Shown: positions 8,724-18,165 of the stretch, piece by piece
Layout: each line of letters opens with the position of its first letter
Numbering within the stretch: position 1 is the stretch's first letter
Source of the DNA: Anaerolineae bacterium
GTDB lineage: Bacteria; Chloroflexota; Anaerolineae; Aggregatilineales; Phototrophicaceae
Length of the DNA stretch: 64,000 nt
Reading direction: 5' to 3'
NCBI GenBank assembly: GCA_022843385.1
Contig: JALHNT010000025.1
Span: forward strand, 43,881-107,880
Made by a program: the position numbers and the translations under genes
Notes under the pieces: generated by a model
Seen by the model: only the letters and a program-made list of their open reading frames with translations
Database searches by the model: none
Told to the model about the DNA's origin: nothing

Positions 8724-9234
8724 CCGAATTAGAAATCGCTGGATTGTATGTAGGGGCGCACTGCCGTGCGCCCGTCTGGATTAGGCGTTTTCGCTTTGGT
8801 TTATCCATGAGAAGATATATCGTAGCACACGGGATGCTGTACGTCTAAGCATCGTTGCCTTTCGATTGATACCAAAGTTCAGTGAATTCACGAATGTTTC
8901 TACTCTTTTGCCCTAAATCCATCCGTGAGGGAGAAGGGGCTGAGGGATAGCAGGCAAAATCTATGATTCACTGAGTTTTGATTGTGTCTCGTACAAATGG
9001 GTTTCGTAGAGCCTTCGAGGTTTTGTCAAGCGCTTGCGGGTTGACCAACGGATTAGGCGCAAGACCTCTACTTCTCGGTTGAACAGAGTGAAGGCATTGG
9101 CAAAACACTGAAACGAAAGAGAATGAGAGTGGTACGCCCTATCTGGATAGCCTTAAAAGTAATATTATGAGTCTATATCCTCAAGTGCCTCGAGTCAATA
9201 CACCTAGAATCATTGAATCATTTGATCGCTGACG
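8724..9234. other. Intergenic region with REP-like hairpin
   Basis: About 510 bp without a gene. At 8754-8773 there is a perfect hairpin GGGCGCAC-TGCC-GTGCGCCC preceded by TGTAG, a form of the genome-wide GTAGGGGCG... palindromes also seen at 53,874 and 53,935. Its presence inside the element suggests that this segment came from, or was exchanged with, the host chromosome. Confidence 0.5.
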
Positions 9235-9333
9235 CCGTACTACAACAGCGACCCGATCACCGCCACTGTCCGGCTGGCCTTTGTCAACTTCGAAGACGAA
9301 GCTGCCACAGCGATCTTCAATCTCACCATCTAG
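9235..9333 (+). pseudogene. Second capsid gene remnant: last 32 codons
   Basis: On the plus strand the frame reads PYYNSDPITATVRLAFVNF and ends FNLTI-TAG. It matches the last 32 residues of the interrupted capsid at 23 positions, with clear divergence elsewhere, so it comes from a paralogous capsid gene and is not a recent copy. It has no upstream continuation: the sequence before 9235 is unrelated and AT-rich. It is followed by its own terminator-like hairpin. Confidence 0.8.
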
Positions 9334-9342
9334 CGAACGAAA

Positions 9343-9370
9343 GAGGCAGAGAGTAACTACTCTCCGCCTC
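9343..9370 (+). terminator. Hairpin after the capsid remnant
   Basis: GAGGCAGAGAG - TAACTA - CTCTCCGCCTC, 10 of 11 positions paired, nine bases after the remnant's stop codon. It occupies the same relative place as the hairpin at 4440-4464 beyond the intact capsid end. Confidence 0.6.
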
Positions 9371-9661
9371 CACCAGATCTCACAGCCACCGTGATTGACG
9401 ATGGGTTGAATGCCCGGAGCCAGTCCGGCAGCGCCTATGCCTTCGCCGTGTGGGCGGTTGATCTGGCGGGCAACGGGTCGCTCAACACCGAACTCTCGGC
9501 GCAAGCGACCACGCGGGTGGAACGAGGGGCAGCCAGCCCCAGCCTAGTCGCGGATGTGACCCACCTACACTGACGCTTTCAGCGTAGCACAGGTGCAGGC
9601 GGGAAACCGGAACAGCTATTTCGAGTTGGTTCCGGTTTTGAGGGTGGCAGTGGATGATTAG
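9371..9661 (+). pseudogene. Fibronectin type III protein remnant
   Basis: One frame (to TGA 9571-9573) encodes a piece of an FN3 domain, with SAYAFAVWAVDLAGNGS being the typical end of the domain. A second frame starting near 9569 reads TDAFSVAQVQAGNRNSYFEL and ends VAVDD-TAG at 9659-9661. Neither has a proper start, and the two overlap as if joined by a frameshift or deletion. FN3 domains are common in phage tail and host surface proteins. With the adjacent capsid end, this looks like a scar of a second phage-derived gene cassette. Confidence 0.6.
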
Positions 9662-9677
9662 CTTTCCGGACGCTCAT

Positions 9678-11033
9678 TCATTGGCCTGGACTCAAAAAGT
9701 AGAAAGGTGATTCAATAGCATCTTTAACCACCGTGCTTTGTTGGCTAGACATGTTCAAGGCTATCAGTTGATTGATAGGTTGGTTCTCGAAGTATCTTGC
9801 ACAAGCCTGATTGTTTGTCTGAGTATACAGGACATTTGAACCGTCTACTGCCCAACTCACCTGACAGACTGGCCGCAGGTCATCCAGTTCAACGACGGCA
9901 CCTCCCTGAATCAAATCCACGACAATCAGATTACCTGCCTGAGAACGCGTTGGGTCTACGCTTCCTATCGCAAGAAAACGTCCGTCAGGAGAGAGTTCAA
10001 TACTATCTGGCAAACGAACATCCTCATTGAGCCCAGTAGATGTATGTTCAAATAACTGCATTAAGCCAACTCCGGGTACGAAGCGCATTACATGGATTTG
10101 CGGCAACCCACCGTTTGATGTAGTGCCATCGTTGTAAACAACCAGATACAAGTTATTGTCTAACTTATTGAAAATGATACGCTGGATTTGCGGCGGCAGA
10201 ATAGCATCGGGTATCGCTACTCCAATATCCGCTTCAAAGGTTACGCTCCCCTGCATGTCTATTGAATATAGCAGCTCAAATCCGTCCAGATTCATCGGGT
10301 CATCGCCGATAGTTCCATAGATGCGTCCATCGGCTGGATTCCACGTCAACAGTCCAAGTCCAAGATCAGTCATAGGTATATATCCTCGCAAGTCCAGAGT
10401 AGCTATATCAAGCCTAGTCAATGGACGCGTTGTGATGCCCTGAGTAGAGAATGTGCCCATATAAACGTCACTGGATGCTCTACATGTTTCCCCACATACT
10501 GAGGTGCCATTGAACATAAACTGATTGCTATCTGGTAACCATTGAAATCCAAAACCGTATCCTATTTGAATTGGTAATAGCTGTTGCGTTTGCAGATCAA
10601 ATATCAGTGTAGACTCAAGAAGTGATGAAGGTAACAGGATGAGTTTGGAGCTATCCGGTGACCACTTTACGATGTAACCAAATTGTGAATTCTGAGTCTT
10701 TGGCAGTGAATGTTGGATAATTGCTTTTGTATTCAATTCAATCACTTCAAGCGTAAAATTGCTGTCGGCATCGGCGACAATGAATGCAAGTTGAGAACCA
10801 TTGGGTGCAAGTGCAGAATATAGCCATTCTCCCTGAAGATCAGTGGTTTGCATCTCAACTGAAGATATTGTGCTGGTTGACTGATCGAAGTCAAATCGCT
10901 GAATTTGAAGAGTGTCCTGATTAGGCGTGAGGATGTACCCATCTAACGTTTGTACATCTTGGGCGGCCAGCCTAGCCACAAACAAAATTACGAAGAAGAC
11001 AATCAACAGAATAGCTGAATTACGACTTTTCAT
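9678..11033 (-). CDS. Secreted WD40/TolB-like beta-propeller protein
   Basis: About 451 residues. Signal peptide at the start (SAILLIVFFVILFVARLAAQ). The rest has recurring beta-propeller blades: SALAPNGSQLAFIVAD, VKWSPDSSKLILL, FQWLPDSNQFMF, IELSPDGRFLAIGS, i.e. the SPDG(S/R)xL motif of TolB/WD40-like proteins. ATG at 11033 is chosen over the longer frame start at 11063 because GGGAG precedes it. It lies 20 bp after the large surface-protein gene and is probably co-transcribed with it. Likely extracytoplasmic, binding a protein or glycan. It is cargo unusual for a conjugative-type element. Confidence 0.75.
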   Translation of the reverse strand: MKSRNSAILLIVFFVILFVARLAAQDVQTLDGYILTPNQDTLQIQRFDFDQSTSTISSVEMQTTDLQGEWLYSALAPNGSQLAFIVADADSNFTLEVIELNTKAIIQHSLPKTQNSQFGYIVKWSPDSSKLILLPSSLLESTLIFDLQTQQLLPIQIGYGFGFQWLPDSNQFMFNGTSVCGETCRASSDVYMGTFSTQGITTRPLTRLDIATLDLRGYIPMTDLGLGLLTWNPADGRIYGTIGDDPMNLDGFELLYSIDMQGSVTFEADIGVAIPDAILPPQIQRIIFNKLDNNLYLVVYNDGTTSNGGLPQIHVMRFVPGVGLMQLFEHTSTGLNEDVRLPDSIELSPDGRFLAIGSVDPTRSQAGNLIVVDLIQGGAVVELDDLRPVCQVSWAVDGSNVLYTQTNNQACARYFENQPINQLIALNMSSQQSTVVKDAIESPFYFLSPGQ

Positions 11034-11053
11034 CGGATGTACTCCCACTTCAC

Positions 11054-14000
11054 CTAATTCCAAGGTGGTTCGGCATAAGTTTGGTTGGTATCATTGACCT
11101 GAACCGTGTCAATGTGTTCTATGTCTCCGTATGGTCCAATTGGACCGTAATTGCCTAGGTAAATGCCAGATGCTACATATTCACCTGCCCCTGAGTTAAA
11201 TCGTGGAGAAGCCAAACCAACGTGCGTGTAGTTATAGCGCAAGACAGTGGCTCCTATTGCATTCTTAACGAGAATTGCCATTGTTCCAGTACTTGAGCTA
11301 TAGCCTCCAAGAATGCCGCCTCTATAAATGTACGTCGCATTGGAGCTTGCTGTGAGATCAATTCCACAGTTTTCGGTTGCACTTATGTCTCTATAGGGAC
11401 ACGGGCGTGTATCAGGATTACTTGTATCCCCCCAACACAGCAAGTTGTCATTCCCACATCCCAAGCTTGGATGAGCAAATGGCGCAATAACAGTTGCAGG
11501 CAACCCATTAAATATGCGCGGTGCAGGAACGGGGGATGAAGGCCGACAGTTCAAGACTGCTGTGAAGCATTCCGGCAATTCGGCTTCGGTCATGAAGGGT
11601 GCAAATCCCTGGGTCACACAAGGCGAATTGCGACTGATGCCAGACTCGATGAACTTCACCCACCGTTCCGGTTGATTTACCCCGTCGCTGTTTTTGTACA
11701 AAACCCGTGCATACTGCTGGTTGAGGTGTACCTGCGTAATCAGCACTGGAACATTGGCACCGATGCTGAGGGTGGCAGGGGTTCCTCCGTTTGTCCGGTC
11801 GCGTACCCCGCCTAATGAGTAGGATAGAACCGCCGCATTGAGAATGAACAGACAACGATCACGCAAGTTGGTTGTAGGCGATGGTGCAGCCGTTGGTTGA
11901 CCTGCGCTAGTCATCAAGGGAAGATTGCCACAAGGGGTGTTATTTGGCACTTGCATCGGTGTGCCATCGGCTTTTGCCCAATCACCCGATAGACCAACCC
12001 GGTAAGTACCCAAGCGATACCATAGTTCTCCATCCAGGTTGGGATGAATGCCCACAATTTCAATACCATTGGGAGGCAAGTTACCGGCTGCAGCGTTAAC
12101 AGTAGCCACCACGCTGCTTTGGCTAGACGGTTGGCTATGAACATCGAAGCTACTTGACGGAAGTTGTGCATAACAGATCGATCCAAGTGTTGGCGTCGCT
12201 GTCGGGGTAAAGGTCGGCGACGGCGTCGCGGTATTCTGCGTGAAGTTAACGACCAGGCGAGGAGCGCAGTTGGTGTTCGCGCCATCGACACAGGCGCGCC
12301 CCTCGAAACTCCTGCCGAACTTGCGCGACCAGGTGCCAAAGGAGCCGCGCAGCATGAAGGCCAGGGCGTTGCCGCTCTGCCAGCCGCCGCGATTGATGAT
12401 CTCCTGCACGATGGGGGTGACATCTTCAACGGTGTACCACTGGTTCACATTCCAGGCCAGATTGGAGCTGTGGCTGATCTGGGCGGTGGTGCGATTACGC
12501 GATGACGGACGGCTGCTGTCGCTGAAGGCGAAGGCATTGTCGCTGTTGTTGCCCCAGACCGTCGCCTCCAATTGTATCCAGTCGTTTTGGGGGGTATAGA
12601 AGTCAATCCGCGCCCAGTTAATGATGGCGTTCTTGGGGATGGTCACGCCGGTGAAGCGCAGCCCGGTCCAGTTCCAGTTGGTGGTTGAACCGCCCGTGCC
12701 GAACCAGGTACTATTGTCGGTGGTGGTGTAGGTGGTGTTGACTTCGTTCACATCATCATTGCCAGCATTGATCTGAAAGACGACGGTTTGATTGGTGCTG
12801 ACAACACCTGGCGCGGGCGGCACTGTGCAGTTCAGGGGCAAGGGGCTGGCGCTGTTGGGCGGCGCAGTGGACGCCGGATCAGGCGAGATTATGACGTTGC
12901 TGGTGACGAAGTTGGCCTGGAACGGCGGGTTCCAGTGGGTGCCGCCGCTGATGGTGACACCTGAACCGCTGCCATCATCGGCGTTGATGGCGCGAAAAGT
13001 AGTGAACTGACTCAACGACGTGAGGAAGTTGACTTTGTTCAGGGAAATGATGCCAGGCAACGCACCACGGCCCAATCCGTCCTCAATGGCTGCACCAGTG
13101 CGGCCGCTGTTATTCTCGAATGTCAGGCATGAGCCGTTAATAGCCCCCTGGAAATTGGAGATCGCGCCGCCGCCACCAGATAATGCTTGATTATTGCGGA
13201 AATGGGTGTTTATGATGGCAGTGTTACTGTTGTTGATATTGTCTCCATTAACCTGTAATGCTCCGCCAGTGAAATTCGCTCGATTGTTTTCAAGCAGCAT
13301 GTTGTACAGGTTCAGGCGACCACCTCTGACCAAAAAGGCCCCACCAGTGAAGCGAAGGTTTCCTGGCCCGGTACCCATATTGCGGACCACGATGTTGTAC
13401 ATCGATAAGCAACTACCGATTTCAACGATGACAGCATTGTGATTTGGGCCAGTTGTACCCCGGTCGAAGATGACATTCTGGCTGTAAGCATTGGGATGGA
13501 TGTTGGCATTGTAGCTGTTGATGCCGACCAGGATCAGTTTTCCCTGGATACTCAAATAGGTGTCTGTGCCTATCAGTTCACCGCCAGTGTAGAGGGGTTG
13601 AGAAAAGGTATAAACCCCAGGCGTCAAGAATACGACATAGGTATTGCTCTTATTTTGATTGACGGTATTGCGGACATAATTTTGCAGGTCAGCGACAGTG
13701 CTGATGGTGACAGGTGCTTGTAGATTGATTACACAGGGATTGGCAGGAACGGTGGCACGGTAGGCACCCGTTGGCACCGGAGGTGGCACCTGGGTTAGCA
13801 CCAGGGTTGGATGCGGCGTTACTGTCGGCGGTTCAGTTTCACTCATTAGCAGATTTTCCGGCGCTGAAGTTGGGAGAGGCGCAACCGGTGTCCAGACGCT
13901 CACATCATCCAGCAGCACAGGCGCAGCCGCCAGTCCACTGAAGGAAAAAGTGCCAGGTGCCAGGGGCGACGAGTCCTGGGCGACCAGGGTTTCGACCTCA

Positions 14001-14794
14001 TCAATGCTAACGCGCACATACTCCCCAATCGCGGAAAGCCGCAGCGTCCGCCATTGTCCGGCTTCGGTCGGCTTGACCGCGCCCGAGGCGAGCGGTTGCC
14101 CATTCCGATTGAGACTGATCTGACCTGCGGCGGTCAGATAAACAGCGTAATTGCTCTCTTTGCTCTCACGAACCGCTAACCGTACCGCGCCCGTCGTGAA
14201 CTGGAAGCGCACCTGTACCGCGACTTCGTTCAAGGTGTCATGGACAAAAGTGAGGGGAGCATCGGTTGTTCCTTGAAAGGCCTGTCCGCCCTCGCTGGCG
14301 ACCAGCGACCAGCCCTCGTCCAGAGTCCAGAGGTAAAGGGCACCGCTGTCGAGATTGTCACTGAAGAGCAGCGCCATTGGCGGCTCAGGGGGATAAAGCG
14401 GCAGCGTTGCTGATGGCAGTGCCGTCTCGCTAGGTGTCTCAATCAACGCTGGGGTCAGGGTGATCTCGCTGGTTGCGCTCTCGGAGGGTGCAGGGGCTAT
14501 ATCCGGTGTCCAGGTGATTTCGAGGGTCGCTGTTTCGCTTGAAACCAGCGTGGGCGATTCGATCAACGTTTCCGTTGCCGTTTCGGTCAGCGTTGGAGTT
14601 GGCGTTTCGGTCACGGTTTCGCCTGGCGAAGCTGTCGCGGTTTCGGTGAAAGTGGGCAGTGGCGTCTCAGTGAAAACCGAGGGGAGAGTCGAGGGGTCAG
14701 GCGTGGCGTCCTGTGCTAGTCCGGGCGGGAGGGACAACATGAACAACACTGCAAGCAGGATGATGAATGCCGAATGCCGTGATGTGCGCAGCAT
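11054..14794 (-). CDS. Large secreted multidomain surface protein
   Basis: 1,246 residues. Signal peptide (1-27), a Thr/Glu/Pro-rich linker (about 28-130), a LamG/concanavalin-like sandwich (about 145-305), a second linker, a parallel beta-helix with pectate-lyase-like repeats (about 350-640, e.g. FTGGALQVNGDNINNSNTAI), a DNRLRE-like beta domain (about 670-850), an SH3-like segment (about 880-960), and a C-terminal region resembling a degenerate M23 peptidase fold: GIDL and IEHID remain, but the first metal-binding His is absent. GAGGGGG precedes ATG 14794. It is likely a surface adhesin or polysaccharide-binding protein; enzymatic activity is doubtful. Confidence 0.75.
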   Translation of the reverse strand: MLRTSRHSAFIILLAVLFMLSLPPGLAQDATPDPSTLPSVFTETPLPTFTETATASPGETVTETPTPTLTETATETLIESPTLVSSETATLEITWTPDIAPAPSESATSEITLTPALIETPSETALPSATLPLYPPEPPMALLFSDNLDSGALYLWTLDEGWSLVASEGGQAFQGTTDAPLTFVHDTLNEVAVQVRFQFTTGAVRLAVRESKESNYAVYLTAAGQISLNRNGQPLASGAVKPTEAGQWRTLRLSAIGEYVRVSIDEVETLVAQDSSPLAPGTFSFSGLAAAPVLLDDVSVWTPVAPLPTSAPENLLMSETEPPTVTPHPTLVLTQVPPPVPTGAYRATVPANPCVINLQAPVTISTVADLQNYVRNTVNQNKSNTYVVFLTPGVYTFSQPLYTGGELIGTDTYLSIQGKLILVGINSYNANIHPNAYSQNVIFDRGTTGPNHNAVIVEIGSCLSMYNIVVRNMGTGPGNLRFTGGAFLVRGGRLNLYNMLLENNRANFTGGALQVNGDNINNSNTAIINTHFRNNQALSGGGGAISNFQGAINGSCLTFENNSGRTGAAIEDGLGRGALPGIISLNKVNFLTSLSQFTTFRAINADDGSGSGVTISGGTHWNPPFQANFVTSNVIISPDPASTAPPNSASPLPLNCTVPPAPGVVSTNQTVVFQINAGNDDVNEVNTTYTTTDNSTWFGTGGSTTNWNWTGLRFTGVTIPKNAIINWARIDFYTPQNDWIQLEATVWGNNSDNAFAFSDSSRPSSRNRTTAQISHSSNLAWNVNQWYTVEDVTPIVQEIINRGGWQSGNALAFMLRGSFGTWSRKFGRSFEGRACVDGANTNCAPRLVVNFTQNTATPSPTFTPTATPTLGSICYAQLPSSSFDVHSQPSSQSSVVATVNAAAGNLPPNGIEIVGIHPNLDGELWYRLGTYRVGLSGDWAKADGTPMQVPNNTPCGNLPLMTSAGQPTAAPSPTTNLRDRCLFILNAAVLSYSLGGVRDRTNGGTPATLSIGANVPVLITQVHLNQQYARVLYKNSDGVNQPERWVKFIESGISRNSPCVTQGFAPFMTEAELPECFTAVLNCRPSSPVPAPRIFNGLPATVIAPFAHPSLGCGNDNLLCWGDTSNPDTRPCPYRDISATENCGIDLTASSNATYIYRGGILGGYSSSTGTMAILVKNAIGATVLRYNYTHVGLASPRFNSGAGEYVASGIYLGNYGPIGPYGDIEHIDTVQVNDTNQTYAEPPWN

Positions 14795-15219
14795 AACTCC
14801 CCCTCATTTATTCACTGCTAGTGACAGTACCGCATATTGTCAAAAATTGCCCTACGATTGCCCTACGATTCACAGAGATTTAACGCAAAGATGATAAGTG
14901 TCATGGCTGTGCAGTGATAGTTGTAAGGGCAATGTAAATCTGAAGAACTACCAGTTCACTCTGGGTGTCGATGGATTACTATTCTAACGTCGATTTTCTA
15001 TCCAATGAGGGTATTGGGCGCGCCAATAAGCCAAGTTGTCCGCCCAAGAGTTGTGGCTTAGACGGCAAACTTGAGGCGATTTTTCTTGAGCCACCTGCTG
15101 AGATTAGGTTCAGTTGTTCCGTAACGTTTGGCAATGAAGGACTGCTTTGAGCCATTAGCAAGCAAGGCTTCAATTTCGGGACGATACTTGTCCAGTTTAC
15201 TTCCATCAAAAGCTTTAGC
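14795..15219. other. Intergenic region upstream of the surface-protein operon
   Basis: About 425 bp holding the promoter region of the leftward surface-protein genes. A duplicated 10-mer CCCTACGATT occurs at about 14850-14871. No coding sequence that I can support. Confidence 0.35.
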
Positions 15220-15318
15220 CCGCCGAAGGCGGATAGGTAAAAGCCGTGCGCTTCAGCGCAGTTTTCTCTTTCAGCCGACCGAAGGTCGGAATTTCAACCC
15301 CTCAGCTTAAGCTGAGGG
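15220..15318. repeat. Cluster of four hairpins, possible IS200/IS605-type end
   Basis: Four short hairpins follow each other: CCGCC-GAA-GGCGG (15220-15232), TGCGC-TTCA-GCGCA (15247-15260), CCGACC-GAA-GGTCGG (15275-15289) and the perfect palindrome CCCTCAGCTTAAGCTGAGGG (15299-15318) followed by TAGTTTA. The last two, with the intervening AATTTCAAC, resemble the structured right ends (and TnpB guide-RNA scaffolds) of IS200/IS605-family elements. No tnpA or tnpB is nearby, so this would be a relic or a non-autonomous end. The resemblance is from memory of such ends, not a search. Confidence 0.4.
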
Positions 15319-15492
15319 TAGTTTAGTTTTACCTATCACTGTCGGCGTTGACGAGTCCAGTGTTGGATCAACTGGTTGAACATCTTGAGCCAAACCTGAC
15401 TCAACCGAGATGGAAAGGACAAGAAAGAGGACAAGCAATGAGGTAGAGAGCAGAGCGCGACCCAGAATCCAGAATCCCCCTGAAAAGAACAC
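15307..15492 (-). pseudogene. Truncated secreted-protein start
   Basis: 61 codons from a GTG: a strong signal peptide (LLSTSLLVLFLVLSISVESGLAQ) and a short Asp/Pro/Thr stretch before the frame ends inside the hairpin cluster. It resembles the N-terminus of the 1,246-residue protein nearby (signal peptide, then QDxxPxDP), so it is probably the start of a related surface-protein gene whose body was lost when the hairpin element arrived. Confidence 0.45.
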
Positions 15493-15556
15493 TTTGGTAA
15501 CTTTCTTTGCTGCTCACAGAGCTATACCTCGTCGCGCCAATCGAATGACGACGGGA

Positions 15557-17011
15557 CTATGACCTGTCAACTCCTAGCCAGGGAGCGGATTGCTGCGGCG
15601 TTCCCAGACGTTCGCCAATCTGCTGGACGAAATAGCGCAGGGTCGCTGTCGGCAGGCGGAAGTGTTTGGCGGTGGTGCTGACCGCCAGATTGCTGATGTG
15701 GGTGTGCAGCGCCACCAGCTTCTCATAACTGCGCGGCGCGTTGATGAGTTCCAGCGCTAATTGGTGTACCGCCGCTTCGGTCTCCGGTGTCAGGACAAAC
15801 ACATAACGCTTCCGCTTATCCGCTCGCTTAACCCGCACCGTCGGATCGCGTTCGGCTCCTAGCAGAAGATGTACTCGGTTGTAGGCACGTTTTAGCCGGG
15901 CGGCTGGCTGTCCCGATGCACATGCCTGCTCGCGAACCGTAATCCCGCGGCGGATGCCATCCAGCGCGATCAAATCCTGCGCCTGGGTATCAGCTTCCAA
16001 CGCCAATATCCGCCGTCGCACCACTTCAAAGTCAGCAGCAGAGGCGCTCTGATTGGACTGACGAATGACCGCCAGATCCTCACGCGGCAGTCGTTCACGT
16101 CCGCGCTGGCGATAAGGACGGGCATCGGGTAGCGCATAGCCGGGCAAAGCCGTCTGCAACATCTCCCGCACACGACGATAGGCAGCCTGCATCGATTGCT
16201 TCCGCGTCTGGAATAGCTGACTCATCTCAAGCGCTGTCACCTGCTGCATGGTCAACCCATACAATGCCCACAAATCGAGTTCGATGTGACGCCGACGGTT
16301 GCCCGAACTCAGGATGGCTTGTGCGACCTGGGCAATCGCCTGATGCAGATCATGGCGCACGTCAGTCTGTCGCGACTCCGGGGAGTGTCGCGCGTGGCTG
16401 TCTGAGGTGGAATGACCTTCCCCATCCTGGATCCGACGTTGGTAACGCCCATCCGCACTCAAGCTGTGCAGGGCATCAAATACCAGTTGGGTTGCAAAGT
16501 AGGCTTTGCCCTTGTCGGCATAGGCGTCGGGGCGAGCGTGCAGTCGTCGCAGCATCCGCAGATACCCTCCCTGCAAGGCATCATCCATGCGCGAGGGATG
16601 CAGCCCATAACGCCGGAGCAGCACTGCGGCCACATAGCGGCGCGTGTCATCGTGCAATTCCTCAAAGGTATACCTGCCCGATGCCGTTGCATAGCGTAGT
16701 TGCGGCGCTTCATCCGTTCCCTGCGGTTGAGGTTTCGCATCACTGGCGTCGTCGGTTGGCGGTAGGGGCAGTTGTTTTTCGCCTTCGACATACGGCATTT
16801 GACGTTTAGCCTGGAATGTTTCGGGGTTCAGCCTGGGTGGATGGGTTGGACGAGAGGGTGATAGTTCTGGCGGTGGAGGAAAGATCTGCCCGGCGAATCG
16901 GGATGGGCGACTTGGAACGACGGGCGCAACCTGTTCCCCATACGCCTGCGCCATCGGAGACGGGACACAAACCCAGGTTTCGGCGATGGGAACGGGGTTA
17001 AACCGTTCCAT
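15557..17011 (-). CDS. Large sigma-70-like regulator, element copy 2
   Basis: 484 residues. The N-terminal 110 residues are Pro-rich and look disordered. Residues 110-190 carry a sigma region 2-like block (YTFEELHDDTRRYVAAVLL then RMDDALQGGYLRMLRRL). A region 4-like HTH around FQTRKQSMQAAYRRVREML follows, then a long C-terminal part with further helix-turn-helix-like segments (ITVREQACASGQPAARLKRA; TTAKHFRLPTATLRYFVQQI). It shares its core layout with 7947-8723. DNA is markedly GC-richer than much of the element. Probably an alternative sigma factor or phage-like transcription regulator; the target is unknown. Confidence 0.5.
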   Translation of the reverse strand: MERFNPVPIAETWVCVPSPMAQAYGEQVAPVVPSRPSRFAGQIFPPPPELSPSRPTHPPRLNPETFQAKRQMPYVEGEKQLPLPPTDDASDAKPQPQGTDEAPQLRYATASGRYTFEELHDDTRRYVAAVLLRRYGLHPSRMDDALQGGYLRMLRRLHARPDAYADKGKAYFATQLVFDALHSLSADGRYQRRIQDGEGHSTSDSHARHSPESRQTDVRHDLHQAIAQVAQAILSSGNRRRHIELDLWALYGLTMQQVTALEMSQLFQTRKQSMQAAYRRVREMLQTALPGYALPDARPYRQRGRERLPREDLAVIRQSNQSASAADFEVVRRRILALEADTQAQDLIALDGIRRGITVREQACASGQPAARLKRAYNRVHLLLGAERDPTVRVKRADKRKRYVFVLTPETEAAVHQLALELINAPRSYEKLVALHTHISNLAVSTTAKHFRLPTATLRYFVQQIGERLGTPQQSAPWLGVDRS

Positions 17012-17109
17012 CGTCCTCCGGCGGCAGATGATTGTGGCAGCAGTGTGTCATCGGGAAGGTTCAGCCTAACACAGTCTGCTGGGAGGTTTCAACTCCTCTA
17101 TCGCTCGGC

Positions 17110-17388
17110 TCAGGCATCCAGCGCTTGAATGGCGAGTACCTGCCCGTTGTGGCGATCATAGGTGACAAAGAACACGCGCTCGCTGGCATGATGCCAGATT
17201 TCCAGGGTATGGGCATCGATCTCAAACACGCTGAACCCCAGCTGCCCCGCTCGCTCCAGCAGGTGGGCATAGGCCGGGTCGAGGGCTGGAGAGAATGCAA
17301 CCTCGCCCCAGCCGTTCAGGGGATGCGGGTCGAGGGATAATGGTGTTTCTTTGGATGGATGCGACATAGCCTGATGGGTGGTGGTCAT
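17110..17388 (-). CDS. Hypothetical small protein
   Basis: 92 residues, soluble, with alternating beta-like segments in the C-terminal half (FSVFEIDAHTLEIWHH, VFFVTYDRHNGQVLAIQ). ATG overlaps the end of the upstream 102-residue gene by four bases, so they form a coupled pair that probably continues into the sigma-like gene 100 bp downstream. Family not recognised. Confidence 0.55.
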   Translation of the reverse strand: MTTTHQAMSHPSKETPLSLDPHPLNGWGEVAFSPALDPAYAHLLERAGQLGFSVFEIDAHTLEIWHHASERVFFVTYDRHNGQVLAIQALDA

Positions 17389-17693
17389 TCGTCCGCCTCA
17401 GATGAACGAAAGCTACCTTCGGCTTCATCACGGATAGCACGCCAGTAGGCCAGATCATGACCGCCCGACTGGACATTGCCATGAAAGCGAATGCCGCTGG
17501 CAAGCGCTTCCCGGATGGCGCGGGCGATCTCCGTCGGCGGAATTCCGCACTCGTAAGCATGGATAGCCGCCATCACCACCCCCAGCAGGGCGGTTTCATC
17601 GGGCTGGTCTCCCTGACAGGCAAGATAGCTGTAGCCTTCGGTCTTGTCCTCTAAGGCAAGGTAGGCGCTGACGGATGAGTGTTCGGGATTCAT
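17385..17693 (-). CDS. Hypothetical small protein
   Basis: 102 residues, acidic, with one predicted helical core (TALLGVVMAAIHAYECGIPP, TEIARAIREALASGIRFHG). First gene of the pair with 17110-17388 (four-base overlap). No recognised domain. Context within the element suggests a role linked to the sigma-like protein, but this is only positional. Confidence 0.55.
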   Translation of the reverse strand: MNPEHSSVSAYLALEDKTEGYSYLACQGDQPDETALLGVVMAAIHAYECGIPPTEIARAIREALASGIRFHGNVQSGGHDLAYWRAIRDEAEGSFRSSEADE

Positions 17694-18165
17694 GTGGATC
17701 GGTGTGTGTTTGTGTGTATCACACTCCGGGTTGGCGCGTCAATCACCCAGACTGAGGCCGGATGTAGCGGCGAGCCAGGCCGAGCCGGGGAGAAACAGAG
17801 GGTATAGAAGGCACGGATCAGGGCTGCCACCCGACTGAGCCAGGGTTGCTGAAGCGTGGACATCATCGAATAAGCGGAGTCCAGGGGATCAGGACACAGC
17901 GCTCTGCCAAATCATCGCCCACTAAGCCATACAGCCTTCAGATGTAATCAGTACGAGGTCTTTGAGATCGATCACTATTTTGCAAGAATTGTTTGATTCG
18001 TCGATTCATCCACTTTATGTCCGCTTCCCTTCTACTATGGGATGGTAAATCCCAGCGGTCTGCCTGGACTCATCAGTTATACAACTGTCCACCGATAAGC
18101 AACCTCAAGAGAACCTCGTCTGAGAACATATATTGTGCGAACTGAAGAAACCCGAAGGGCTGGTT
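17694..18165. other. Intergenic region, about 470 bp
   Basis: Begins with a GTGTGTGTTTGTGTGTATCACAC stretch directly upstream of the pair at 17110-17693 (probably promoter or operator DNA), and becomes AT-rich after 17,900. I see no coding sequence. Base composition changes here from GC-rich to AT-rich, marking a seam inside the element. Confidence 0.4.
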
